A stretch of DNA of 64,000 nucleotides from positions 310,001 to 374,000 of the forward strand of contig WTXI01000005.1 in assembly GCA_022376515.1 (NCBI GenBank), written 5' to 3'. The stretch is from Lactifluus volemus. Taxonomy: Eukaryota > Basidiomycota > Agaricomycetes > Russulales > Russulaceae. Below the pieces are notes generated by a model. It made no database searches. It saw only the letters and a list, made by a program, of their open reading frames with translations, and was not told the DNA's origin. The position numbers and the translations under genes are program-made. Shown here one piece after another: positions 25,043 to 36,209 of the stretch. The first letter of the stretch is position 1, and every line of letters starts with the position of its first letter.

Positions 25043-25075
25043 ATTACTGTAAGTCATTTCTCGCTGGGCCTCAGG
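25043..25075 (-). repeat. right terminal inverted repeat
   Basis: The plus strand reads TTACTGTAAG.CATTTCTCG..GGGCCTCAGGC, the reverse complement of the left end. The tandem duplication of GCTTCAA just outside (25099-25114) may mark the insertion site but is not shared with the left flank. Confidence 0.75.
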
Positions 25076-25624
25076 CTCCGGGCCTTCCCTGTATGGGGCT
25101 TCAAGCTTCAAGCTTCGTTCTGACAGTACGATGACTGACGTCTCGTTGGACCATCTTTCCTTTCGTTTTGATGGCTGTCAGTCACAACCGACACGTCGGG
25201 GTGGTTAGATATGTTCATGACCACTACTACAGTATGGTGTGTCGCCACAACGTCGGAAAGAGGGTGTCCCCACCCTGCCTGAGCTGTCAACTCGGGAACT
25301 ATCGATAATTGGGTCACGACCAAGACCATTGGCACCATAACTACCTTCAGCACGCATGACATGACTACAATGACAACTAGTACAGTGACTGAGCTCACAA
25401 CGACCAGATCTGGGGCTCTGTCCACGGCCTCTGTGATGGCACGGTCACCGGCATGTGATGGCGACTATGATGTGAGCACGATGATGACTGCGATTGCCAT
25501 AACGCGACTACAAGTGGGCCACGATGACGATTGACGACACAACGGTGACTGACTGAAACAAAAAACTCCATTCACTGGCAGTGTATCCTGATGATTACAA
25601 TTTACTAGGACCAAGCGATAAATG
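25076..25624. other. cryptic simple-sequence stretch, no gene
   Basis: Between 25120 and 25570 the sequence is rich in degenerate GAC/ACA/TGA words, giving Thr-rich or Val-rich translations on the two strands. I see no gene. The end abuts the tail of receptor copy 6. Confidence 0.4.
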
Positions 25625-26938
25625 CTACCTAGGTTCAAGTTCAACCTTGTCCTGGGGAGGAGGGAACAAAAGTAGTTGTGGCCGGATGACGAAGAAAAGG
25701 AGGACGTCAAAGGTACCTGAGAGATTATATGCAGAGGAACCAAAAAAAAGGGCCACAGAGGGTAAGTCTTTGTCACTGTACTGTGCCCAACGTGCAACGG
25801 TGAGAGGGAGGACCGCAAGACTATGCGCAATGGGATAACTAAACAACTTGTGAGGGGATTCGCAACAACACATTGCCATAGCTTACAAGAGCATTCCCAA
25901 CGCAGCTCGCCTCTCTAGGTATCCAACCATATAATCAGAGCTCAGGTGGAACTTGTACCACTTCTCCTGTCAACAGAAAACGGCCCTCCGCCCAGAGATA
26001 AAGCGGAATGTACATAATGACGGAAGCGAATAATGAAGTCCACACCCACACATATTCTCCAGCTAAGCGTTCCCCTTTGTACTTTGAACTGATCCAACAC
26101 CAATCCTGGTACAATAGCTTAGTGGTAGAGGAAAGGTTGAATCGGAGAACGTACGGGGACAGGCGTTTCATAGTTCTTATGAATGCCATTACCGATCCAC
26201 CCAGAGTGCGCCGAAAACCCACGTGAGGCCAACCAGGCTGAAGGCAAGACCACGTGACTGTAGTCGTACTCGCCATAGAGCTCCAATGAATGTGTGGGCA
26301 GTGAGCATCTGCCAGTGAAAAGAAGTGCATTAGTGGCTTCAAGCTACAAAACAGAAAGGACACACGAGAGCGATTAGTGATCCCAAGGCACTGATCTGCT
26401 TGATAATGCCCTGCGCTGAACAGTAGATCCCGTCGTCACGATGCCATCGTGGGCCCATTTGACGCTGAGGATGCCACCCACTGCTTGCAGCAGGTCGAAT
26501 TGAACAGAGAGAGCTGTCGTGCGAGTTCAAGTTGTATCAGATTACGTGAAGGATCACACGGCCATCGAACAGACCATGAAGATGTCAGCGGGCGTCTCTA
26601 GCAACTCCAGTTACCATTGGAAGCTCACGCCTATAGCGTAGTACATTCCTCTGTGACACCTCGTCAAAGTCGGACAGGTACGTGAAGGAGGATCCAAAAT
26701 ACCGTGATTAAATAAAAGTGACGGTAACACAGAAGAGAGTAAGGAAGGAAGCCTCGGCTGTTAGCTGTATGTATGCTGAGTCAGGGTGCTAGAAAGATAA
26801 TCTGATCACTCACCACCAAGCCAATGGACTGGCCACGTGTCAAACATACGGTTGAGGGTTCAGATTAGTTTGAGATAGAAAGCTTTGTTGACGCTGTTGC
26901 ACATCGCAGACGGTGCTGTTTACCCCATCGAGTGTCAT
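25625..26938 (-). pseudogene. 7TM receptor array copy 6, degraded
   Basis: All seven exons can be recognised by comparison with copy 5, but most are broken. Exon 1 (from ATG 26938, VNSTVCD) loses frame before the CLTRGQSIGLV block by one base. The loop exon has two single-base losses compared with copy 5. The TM2-TM3 exon loses one base before TVQAQ-type YCSAQG. The TM4 exon loses two bases in the VGxGNGIHKN block (near 26193). The TM5 exon loses one T and one A in the FSVD/KWYKF region near 25968-25982. The last exon (FSYPIAHSLAVLPLTVARW to the stop at 25625) remains open. Several separate lesions, not only in G/C runs, make decay more likely than sequencing error. Confidence 0.75.
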
Positions 26939-27510
26939 CACCTCCGAGTCCCTTCAAGCGGGTGGTAATAAAAGGAACAGGGGATAGTGACAAAACCTTG
27001 GGTCTCAACCTAGTTTCTGAAGGCGAGAGAAGAGATACGGAGGATCGATAACAGCAATAGCCCCACACTCATGGGATTTTAAGGTGCCAGAAGACGCCCT
27101 ACCAGTGCTCGCTCGACAGACCGGGGCTTGATGGCCCCATTCACGAATCAGGGGCCAGGACATACATTGAAGGGTGTCACACAGCTTGTGCGCTGAGGAC
27201 CCAGGTGTAAATAGTACAAGTCGCTGCGCAACGGGCGGTGCATGTGTGAGAGAACTTCCAGTCAAATTAATGAATACCGCTGTGAAGAAAGAGGGCAGTA
27301 GGCACCGTTAACGTTGACGCGAGGCTGCGGCGTATGCTTGTTCAGCTTGGCATGTCAAAGTTGAACCTAAATAATTTACTGTAATTTCAACCACAACACA
27401 GAAACTTGAATCTACTTATCGACGCTTGCGCCCCTTCAAGACCCTCTAAACGAGAAGTATCCTATCGTTCAACTTGAGTCTTTGTGCCGGCTATTGCCGC
27501 GGCATCGCGG
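26939..27510. repeat. upstream part of duplicated block A', matches 19747-20310
   Basis: This stretch has the same ordered blocks as the copy 5 flank, with shorter spacers. It shows that copy 6 arose by duplication of a unit with at least 570 bp of 5' flank, not from a processed transcript. Confidence 0.65.
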
Positions 27511-28297
27511 GCCGCTTCCCCGAGATGGCCGGTTCAGTACAGTTACTGCCGACCGTGACGTGTAGTTTTCTGCACAGCTTGTAGGGTCTGTATTTCTTTG
27601 ACATAAGGTTACGTGCTAGTCAGGTCATCAGCACACGCACAGCATCAACCTGACCCTGAGGAGTAATTCACATGTACATAGATACCGTGACATTCTTGGC
27701 TGTGCAGTCGGTATCAGGTAGGGTACACTCTGGACGGCACCCATCCCCGACTAGTATACAGAAAAAAGAAATAAGTAATGCAGTGTTAACAGCGCAGCAC
27801 GTGCGGACCCCACTCACTCCAACCCCTCCTGCACCCCACCATCATGGCCAGAGCCCTGCACCTGAGATGACTGATGTGCATCTCTCCCTCGGTCGAGCCA
27901 CCGGCGACAGTGAATAGTGTGTGCAGTCATCCCACGGTGGGCTGTCACGACCAACCCATGCCACCAGTATCTCGGCTTAAGGGTGCTCTCAAACGACAAA
28001 GATCACAGCACCATGATACACACTCTTGTCGAGTGGGGCACAATGCCTTCCAAGAATCAGCCATGCCAAATGTATTCATGGGCTCCAGTGGATCTATATA
28101 CTAGTCCATGGCAAGGCACAATGCGATAATCAAATTCCAGTGTATACACAGCTACGTTCTGCTGTGGCTGAAGAGAGCGAGGGAACGGAGAATGACAAAG
28201 CCCAACTATATCGGTATTTCGCCGTGGTCAATAGTCGCCGATGCCAGGGTATTGGCGGACCCCTCGTAAATGGTGATCCTGGGCAGCTCTCCAGGCG
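27511..28297. other. intergenic; no gene recognised
   Basis: This is the spacer between copy 6 and the 3' end of copy 7. Only short open frames without motifs are present. Confidence 0.45.
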
Positions 28298-29679
28298 TTA
28301 CCCCATGAGGTTGCAGACTTTGGTTGACATTAGCCGATTTAGGGGGAGACACGGGGGTGTGAGTTCCATTTCAGACTTGGAGGTCTCCTCGGGTGGTATG
28401 AAGAGAAGCCGCCCTCGCCGAATGATCCAGAACATTGATACGTTGATGACGCCTGAGAGACTGAACGTACAGATACCGAAAAACAGAGCCAGTGAAGGTA
28501 ACGTGTTACGCGTTCCCAATGACCAGCGTGCTACGGAGAGTGGGAGGACCATAAGGGAATACGCAAGAGGGTAACTAATCGATTTGTGAGTAGGGTCCGA
28601 GTCAACAATGGGAGGGGTCAAGGCTTACAAAAGCATTCCCAACGCAGCGCGCCTCTTTGTGTATCCAACTCTATCATCAGGGTTGTTCAGGTGGAACTTG
28701 TACCACCTCTGCCTGTCAACAGACAAGCGGCCCTCTGCCCAGAAGTAGAGTGGGATATACATTATCACCGAAGCAAATAATGTGATCCACAGCCAGATAT
28801 ATTCTCCGGCTAAGCGTTCCCCCTCAAAGGCCGAACTAATCCAACACCAAAACTAATTATATAGATTAGTGATGAGCGAAAGGCATGAAAGTTTTGAGTA
28901 ATAACATACAGGTGTGGGCTCTTCATAATTTCTGTGAATACTGTTACCGACGCCAACCCACAGCGCAGAGAAGACGCAAATGACGCCAACTAGACTGAAA
29001 CCGAAGCCCCGAGATTGAAGATCTACTGACCACAGAGCCGTGACGAACGTGTGGACAGCAAGCATCTCATACAATGCGTGAGTGGTTGAACGCATGGACA
29101 GTCAGAGAAGAGACACACAAGAGTGATTAATGCAGCCGCAAGCTCACTACCCTGTAAGATGGAGCCCTGGGCTGTGCAATAGGACCAGACTTGACAATTC
29201 CGTCGTGAACCCATCGGATATTGAGCAAGCCGCCCAACGCCTGAAGAAAATCACAAATAAAAATAGAGAACTGTTGCGCGACTAGCATGAGATTGATTAG
29301 AGAGATGCATGAGCACAGAACGGACCAAGAAAATGTCAGCGGGCACCTCCAACAACTTCCAGTCATCTTTTGGAAGGGTCTTCCTATAACGTTGTACGTT
29401 CCTCTGCGAAAACATCCTGTCAAACTGGACAATCGGGTGAAGGAGGGTCAAACGTACCCCAATTAAAATGAATATGGTGATTACGAAAATAAGACTAAGG
29501 AGAGATGCTTCGACTGTCACCTATGAGAGGGCTGGATTCAGATGACAGTCAGATAAGCTGGTTGCTCACACCAAGCCGATGGTCTGCTCGCGTGTCAAGC
29601 ATGAGATTGGACTTGGAGATGACAGACTTTGCTGGTATTGCTGTGAGTTGCAGACGGTACCATTAACTCCGGATGTCAT
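28298..29679 (-). CDS. 7TM receptor array copy 7 (one apparent frameshift)
   Basis: ATG at 29679 begins SGVNGTVCNSQQYQQSL and CLTREQTIGLV, with a shorter N-terminus than copy 4. The donor of exon 1 lacks three bases compared with copy 4. The loop exon reads RNVQRYRKTLPKDDWKLL. The TM2 exon has LGGLLNIRWVHDGIVKSG, after which one base is missing near 29183 compared with copy 4, so GSYCTAQG is read out of frame. TM4 has LWVGVGNSIHRNYEEPTP. The last exon runs SYPLAYSLMVLPLSVARW, then MFWIIRRGRLLFIPPEE, and stops at 28298. It is either a recent pseudogene or a copy with one base-call error. The closest relative is copy 4. Confidence 0.65.
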
Positions 29680-31136
29680 AATCTCCGTTGTAGTGGGTAA
29701 GAATTGAAATAAAACCTTGAAGGGGTGAATTATAACCCGTAAGTATCAGCCTCGAGAGCTTGAGATCTTGAGAGAGGCCGCCAGTGAGACGTTGAGGGGG
29801 TGGATGCCTGTCTATTCATCTCTCATTTATGGAACCAACACTTAGGTTGTCGTCTGATGGACCGCGGTGCTGGCAGGGTTGATATTACCTCTATTGTTAT
29901 GCCGTATTTGCGCCTGGTAATTAACACCGCTATGAACAACTGCTTACCAGAACAGCCAACCCGATATTCACAGGTTGAAAGCCAACGAGTACCGTTGGCG
30001 TAAGTTAGGCGTTAAATTGCCGGTGTTTGGGCGGCCAGGCACAATGCAAAAAAAATATCATGTTGTGATCGCGCGTAATTATGATTGGTCGAATGCTGGT
30101 TGAATTGTAGAGTGTGTATGATTGAGACAAATGGGTCTGCTTAAGTTGTACAATACAACGGTGGTGCTTGCAGTAGAGAAGGGGCAACCTCAGGCTTCGC
30201 GGCGATGCGGCGTGTACTAAATGCTGTGCATCCGGTGAATGATTGCAATAGACCCAAATGGGTGGTGATAAAGCCAGAAAGGTAAAGAAAGCCGAGAAAA
30301 TAAAGTTAGGAAAGTCCCTGAATCAAAAAAAGGCGGAAATTTTCATGTACATAACTAAATTTTGCTGATGACTGGGACAAGCTGGTCGGATCAGGTTCGA
30401 GGTTCTGATACACGGACGACATACGGACGTGCGAGATGCAGTCATCTTAAATTAGACTCTTCCTCACGCGGGGGTAGCTTTACGTCAGACTTCGTGTTGC
30501 CAGTCGGTTAGTTCTCCAACAACGACAAGCTGTATTAATATGAAATATCTAACTATTAATCGACAAAACAGACCTCATGGTTTGCGCTCATGGAATAGTC
30601 AACACGGGCAACTCATCTCCACCTCCGCGGCTTTGAGTTGCCGTACACACCGACGCGCCGTTTCAGACTAAATTCCATTTTACAGACTGAAATGCTCACC
30701 AAAAGAGAAATTCCACTCTGAATAGCGATACTGCAGGCCGCCCCGAGTAGCGCCAATTGAGAGGAAGTGGGAAAGTTGATTTTTCTGCAGCCTGCATGAA
30801 ACTATCGTGGCTGAGATGGGGGTAGACGCCAAAGAACGACTCCGGCAGGACGTTCACGTGCTGGTAGTCGACCATCCAGAAGCGCCCAGTCTTCGGTATG
30901 CTCCTCGTCTCGCATATCACAGGACACCTCATCCACCTGGCCAGTGGGAGCACATCACACTGAGAATCCAAGTATGTTCCCGCAACTCGTTCTCTCGCCA
31001 CTCCCTCATCAGTTGTTTCACCAAAGACCTCTGCCAACTAGCATTCTTCTCTTTGCGATTCTCGTCCTTGATGTCAACTCGCTTCAGACTGTCACCAGTT
31101 TACGTAGTTCTCAAGAGCTGTGGAGTTGACGGATGT
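29680..31136. other. intergenic; one unidentified minus-strand frame
   Basis: This is the 5' flank of receptor copy 7. A minus-strand frame at 30696-31037 reads like natural protein in its middle (GRFWMVDYQHVNVLPESFFG and YPHLSHDSF), but I do not recognise a family and found no flanking exons with certainty. Confidence 0.35.
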
Positions 31137-31660
31137 AAGAGATGCCTCTTCCATAGCAAAGAAATCGTGCTGGATATATCAACGGGGCTGATCCTACCAT
31201 CGAGACACTTTATAAGGAGACCGTAGCTACTATCTTGTCGATGGTGGTGGCGGTTCGATCCGTGGAGCTCGATGTTCTTATCCGTTATTCAGTCCTTGAA
31301 TGATGGGAAGCGGATCCAGAACTAGACAACTGGGACAGATCTATGATATGTCAATTTCCAGGTTCTTAGGAGCAATGCGCAATGATGGACTGTTCAGTTG
31401 GACGAGGGCGAACTATGCAAGTCTGGGGAGAGTGGATACTGTACAAGCATATTCACATCACAGCACATAAGCGGACCGCTAGAGATCGACTCGGAGGCGG
31501 ACGGGAAGGCATATATTAATGTGATAGTGGCAAGGGATATGTAGTAACTCTGGCCCTGGACTGTATCTCTTTTTTTTTTGAATCTGCATTTAGATGGCGC
31601 GATGTGCTGACACGGAACAAAGACGCGCTCGAGTGTGCGGAGTACTGTACATCTGCCTGA
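31137..31660. repeat. duplicated block R', matches 17106-17790
   Basis: This is the second copy of block R, again upstream of a receptor gene of the LGGLLN subtype. Shared blocks keep their order, including the poly-T run followed by an upstream GCTCGAG (31570-31633 here, 17728-17830 in block R). Confidence 0.65.
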
Positions 31661-32916
31661 GGTGGAGGGTGGTTAAAACGGCGTGTCTGATGTGAGTAGG
31701 TGTGTGTCGTATGATGTGATTGTGGGGATGGCCGTGATCCGATCCTTCGGGGTTCCCATGGCCGGACGCAGGATTGCGATTCCTCGATTAACTTAGCGAG
31801 GGCTACGCCGCCCGCTTTTGTTCCGACGATGGTGAACGTGCTCGGAGAAAGATTGCGCTCACGAGCAGCCCGATGGCCATGTTTAGTGCGTGCGCTTGAC
31901 TTGTAACCATGGCGTACTAGGTAAACAAACTCGGATGTCCGGATCCTCTCTTTAATTGTGTTTTTTTGTACCCTCACGCCGCCTTCGCTTGATCACAATG
32001 GCAATGGCTGGCCTACTTGGCCTGTTTTGATGATAGGAGACATTGCACAGCCAAGGATGTTTAGTTTTACCAATCCAGGTTAGGTTGTATTCAGTCAAGA
32101 TAGCCAAAAATGGCCCTTGTCAGAATGTGATAATCATCCTAGACCGCTCTCGGTACCGAGTAAGGAACAATACAAACTCGATCAGAGGCGGATGATCAGT
32201 GATCCAATGAAGAGTATAGGACGGATCTATAAGAACACCGTTGATCGCATAGTAGAAGATAAGATGTATATGGGATATATGATACCTGTCTTTAGTAAGT
32301 TACCCGTCATGGTGAACGCGACTGGAGAAGGGTGAGGGTGGGAGGCGACATTTGTATCCACGCCATCGGTTGGTGGGAAACGTAATGGTAACTTAATTTC
32401 GGTCCAAGCTAGTACTGTAGCCGACTATTCAAGTTCGCCTCGCGCCACCCATCACCCACTTTCCATTGTTTCCATGGCGGTCGACGGTCAGTTGCGAACA
32501 TATCTCAGGTTGACATCCGGAACCCGCCATCGCTTTCTGACCAGAGCAGCTTTCTGCCACTAGGACCAGTTTAGACATCATTGGCACTGAACCGTGAAAG
32601 TTCAGCTTGGCCTAACCGGTTCAGAGGCATCGATGATAGTCGAGACACGAGCAGTCGTGTAATCACCCTGGGGTGGCAGAACAAGGCAAGATTGATGTCG
32701 TAACACCGCTGAGACGTCTTTTCTCACCGAACCTTGACTAGCTTGACTCAGGACGCTCACTAATTGTATTGAGAAGTAGGTTTAGTCCGAGGATCCACCG
32801 CATTATCCATTTAATAGACCATCTCAGCTATATGACGCCCTGCGATCCTCAACGTTTCATCACCGACTAGTCACTGCAGAAGCTTCTCGTTCCATTGTTT
32901 GCGCCGGTCGTAGACT
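31661..32916. other. intergenic; boundary to the gene-dense half
   Basis: No gene is recognised. Short frames at 31516-31977 (minus) and 32117-32335 (plus) show no motif. This stretch separates the repeat-rich receptor region from the compact core-gene region. Confidence 0.45.
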
Positions 32917-34439
32917 ATGGTGTCGTTCAACACACATGAGTTGGGCTTGCTTAACAGGATCATAACGGTGATATGCCAGACGCTCTCCTACGGTCAGCGT
33001 CGTCACCTTCGTCATGCAACTGATTCCTGACAATTACCATTGCCTCACAGGGATTTACTTGTGTCTCATTCCCATCTCGACATATGTCATGATGTAAGTA
33101 TCCGTCGAACTTTCAGCCTGAGTACTTTTCTCAAAAGAACCTGAAATGAAACAGAACGAAGGACTTGAGACCAGATCACGGAAAATCCTTTTCGCCACGA
33201 TATGGTTCATGTTCATTCTGTCGACTATATATTGGATTTTATCCGTGGCCGCCACCTTTGTACTCATCACAGATTGGTTCAGCTCACTCGATCCCAAAAC
33301 TATACCCGATCCCGCAAGTTGGTTACCGATGTTTAACGCCATACTCCTTATCAACGTCAGTTATACACTTCTCACCACACCCTGAGCGTTTCTCTCGTTG
33401 ACCTTGTCCGGATTTCGATCAGTACATCCTCACCGACGGTGTCGTTGCCTGGCGTGCATGGGTTCTCTGCCCCGAGCAGAGCAAGGTGATTCTGATGATC
33501 CCAATCGTCACCCTTGTAATCAACTCCTGTGCGTCTTCTTTCATTTCCCACTCGCCATGCTACTCTACTTTCGTCTCATCTCTCTTACGCTCACCCTTCA
33601 GTGTTTTACTTTGCGACTGTGGGAGTGAGGATCGCCTTGTATTTGTACCCGAGAGGCCAGGGCCATACCCTTTCTCATATCATCGATGTCACGCAAGTGG
33701 GTAACATAGTGTTCTCCTTGCTGACCAACCTCCTGGCGACTTCCATCATCTCCGTCAAGGCTTGGTATGTTTATAGTCATTTGCAAATTTACGCAATGAA
33801 TTCATTATGACACACCTATTTCCTACTAAAGGAGTCACCGCACGTCGTTGTCCCACGGCTCCGGAAGCATCAACTCTCCGGTAAGCAATATACTGGCCCT
33901 CCTAGTTGAGTCTGGTATACTGTACATCGTGATCACCGTAAGTTTGTCCTCGGTTAATACACGAGCGTTGGTCCCTCACTGACTTTCTTTCTTTCTTTTC
34001 TCATCAGGTCACAAACGTGGTCTGTCTTGTCGTCCATGTGCCTTTCGGCACGGTGGGCGACGTATTTACGCCCATAGGTGTACAACTCGCGGTGAGCACA
34101 GGTTCCACAATCGACCACGACCGGGCACTGATTCTCAGGGTCTGACGCTACTAGGGAATCTATCCCATCATCGTTGTCTTGCTGGTGGACAGGAATCGCT
34201 CGCTCAACAATACAACGTTCTACTCGTCCGGCTCCATTGTTATAAATACCAGCAGGGATCAGCATTCCCGCTTGGGGCCCATGGTCTTCTCTTCTGCACC
34301 ACAACCTCTATCCAGCAGCCAGGGCGCGTCAGAAAAAAGGGGACCACAACTCACCAACCCTCGTCTCACGCTCGGTTCGATAGTGGATACTAGAGGTGTC
34401 AGCGAGAGTCTGAACGAGGACGAACGCGAAATAGCGTAG
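32917..34439 (+). CDS. fungal 7TM membrane protein, basidiomycete-type, function unknown
   Basis: The reading starts at ATG 32917 (MVSFNTHELGLLNRIITVIC) and uses about eight exons: 32917-32992, 33051-33093, about 33140-33355, 33423-33528, 33602-33764, 33832-33937, 34008-34091 and 34155-34439. Membrane segments occur in order: GIYLCLIPISTYVM; ILFATIWFMFILSTIYW; VILMIPIVTLVINS after the conserved VAWRAWVLC; VGNIVFSLLTNLLATSIISV with KAW; ILALLVESGILYIVI; a segment before FGTVGDVFTPIGVQLA; and GIYPIIVVLLVDRNRS. This pattern marks a large family of uncharacterised membrane proteins in Agaricomycetes. It is unrelated to the minus-strand receptor array. The join between exons 2 and 3 does not keep frame with obvious splice sites, so that part of the model is unsure. 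Confidence 0.7.
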
Positions 34440-34546
34440 CGGAAATTGTCGTGAATGTATTTTTTTTATAAGTCTCCACGAGGCATATATGGACTCATTT
34501 CGAACCCCTCGTGCAAAATGTATAGTCGTTCGGCTGTTTACTTCTT

Positions 34547-35777
34547 TCAAAACAGTTCCTCATAGTCAGCCCCGACTCCGAGATAAGTACGAATGTCCTG
34601 CGGCTCGACGTTATGCTGTCGAGTAAAGTGTGTCATTAGAATCGCATAATTGTCTGCGTTTCCACCCAAGTCAGCTTCCCGTATGACAAACGCCGCGGAC
34701 TTGACCTGTGTGACGTGCCGCTGCTTCTCGGGCGAGTATCACGGCTCTACGTTTCTCCTCAACCTTGACGGGGTCGCAAGCGCCGTACGCTTCGAGTTCC
34801 GCCTGCAGCGTAGCGAGCGTTTTCGTTGCCGTGGCGAGTCGGGCTATCGCCGTCGTACGTTGATCCTACATCCACGAAAAACAGCGCAAAGACGTGAGAA
34901 GAAAGCAAAGAACAAAAAAAAAGGATGTGTGGGTAGGTGTATGTTGTTGAGGCATTTGTGGGGGACGGTGGAATGCTAAATTTACACTTTCTGGACGGGC
35001 CGCGCGCTCAGCCGCAATGGCCGTTTGCAACTCTGTTAACTGTTTCTCGCTCGCATCTCGCGCCTTTCGCGCGGCATCAAGACGATTTTTCATCTGTTAC
35101 ACATACACATGCATTGGCACAATCGGTAAAAGGCCACGGAAAAGGGTTAGAGCTTGCTGTAGTAAGCCTACATCGGGAAAAACTCACGACCGCGCCTCTC
35201 TGAGACGGGAAGCTCCAGAAGACTTGATACAGAATATATGTCAATGTGTGTGCGTTCGTAGAGTGAGCACATATAATCTGAGCAAAGGCAGTAGGGGAGG
35301 TGGAGGGCGACGTACAGTTCGATGAACCGATTTTGTCCGACTGGACGAGGTTATCATCAACGAGCGATTGCACGACCTCCTTGACGGATTGTGTGACTAT
35401 AATTTCCTTCAGCGGAGAGTGAGCATACGGTGAAACCAAAAAAAAAGGATAGATATCCATAGGGTAAATATTCACCAATTCCTTTCAATTTTGGGCCGAG
35501 CTTCTCTAGTTCCTTCAGCTGGCAAACGCAATGATCGTCCGGTCATGATAGCCGCGTGAACATCCCAGAGAGCTAAGGCTTACCTGAAAGAAATCTTTCT
35601 GCGGCGTGTCAGGCATGGATACGAAGGCGTTATGGAGCTAAACTTACTGTTTCATGAAATATCTCGAGCAGCTTAACTCTCTTCTCTTCCGCTGAAAGGC
35701 CGCGAGGCGGCTTTGGAAGGAATGGCGAAGATCATGCTAAATATATGCGCATACAATACAGTACGGGAGCTCACCAT
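34547..35777 (-). CDS. MND1: meiotic nuclear division protein 1 (Mnd1)
   Basis: Mnd1 with Hop2 stimulates Dmc1/Rad51 strand exchange in meiotic recombination. Exons from the 5' end: ATG alone at 35775-35777, then PPRGLSAEEKRVKLLEIFHE, a 15-base exon KDFFQ (35584-35598), LKELEKLGPKLKGI, VTQSVKEVVQSLVDDNLVQS with DKIGSSN (winged-helix part), FFWSFPSQRG, a coiled-coil exon NRLDAARKARDASEKQLTEL, a second coil ending YGACDPVKVEEKRRAVILAR, and a last exon DNYAILMTHFTRQHNVEPQD ending at 34547. Every block has its counterpart in the Mnd1 family, and the length (about 200 codons) fits. Both coils and the C-terminal cap are present, so the gene appears intact. Confidence 0.9.
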
Positions 35778-36209
35778 GATTGAATTGTTCCTTGTTGACG
35801 CTTTACGTGATACCCGTACGCGTCCTAATGAGCACTTAATATCCGGTCACATGACCAGTATATGAAGACACACGCTGGGACATCGGATAGATCATCTCTG
35901 CTGATTACGCATTGTCAAGGCATACATATATTTCTGAAGTATGAACAGGGATTGATAAAAAAAAGGGAGCGTGCGTGCATGCGTTGGGTTGGGGTAGTTC
36001 AGAGAACAGTGTCCGTGAAGATGTAAGGCAGGTGGCGATGGTGAGAACCAAACAAGCAAAGAAGTGAGACAGCAAGGAGGGGGGGGGAGAAAGGGAAATA
36101 CAACGAGGTAACAAAGGTAACCGCGCGACGCAGGAAGCCAGTAATAAATGCACGAGGTGGAGTTGGCCAAGCTAGAGCATGGCTCAAATCTTGAAAGTCG
36201 TCAACCCTC
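35778..36209. other. short intergenic stretch
   Basis: No gene is seen between MND1 and the 3' end of the next minus-strand gene. A run of about nine G lies near 36080. Confidence 0.5.

Larger units (their letters stand above)
22481..25075. mobile_element. Pack-type TIR element carrying fragments of two host genes
   Basis: The two ends are inverted repeats: the left end reads GCCTCAGGCCC..CGAGAAATG.CTTACAGTAA, and the reverse complement of the right end reads GCCTGAGGCCC..CGAGAAATG.CTTACAGTAA. Just inside each TIR is an AT-rich zone with repeated TTGAAT/ATTCAA words. The GC-rich middle holds a broken ferroxidase fragment on the plus strand and a broken Lhs1-like Hsp70 fragment on the minus strand. 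No transposase was seen, so the element would be non-autonomous. The structure matches Pack-MULE or Pack-TIR elements that capture host gene pieces. The superfamily and target-site duplication were not determined. Confidence 0.7.

Noticed and set aside
24800..25120. CRISPR-like or origin-like repeats in the AT-rich zone
   Set aside because: The words are short, irregular and in both orientations, and they sit just inside a terminal inverted repeat of a transposon in a eukaryotic genome.
25108..25425. Val-rich minus-strand frame as a secreted or membrane protein
   Set aside because: It reflects the degenerate GAC/ACA simple-sequence character of the DNA; no exon context or motif supports it.
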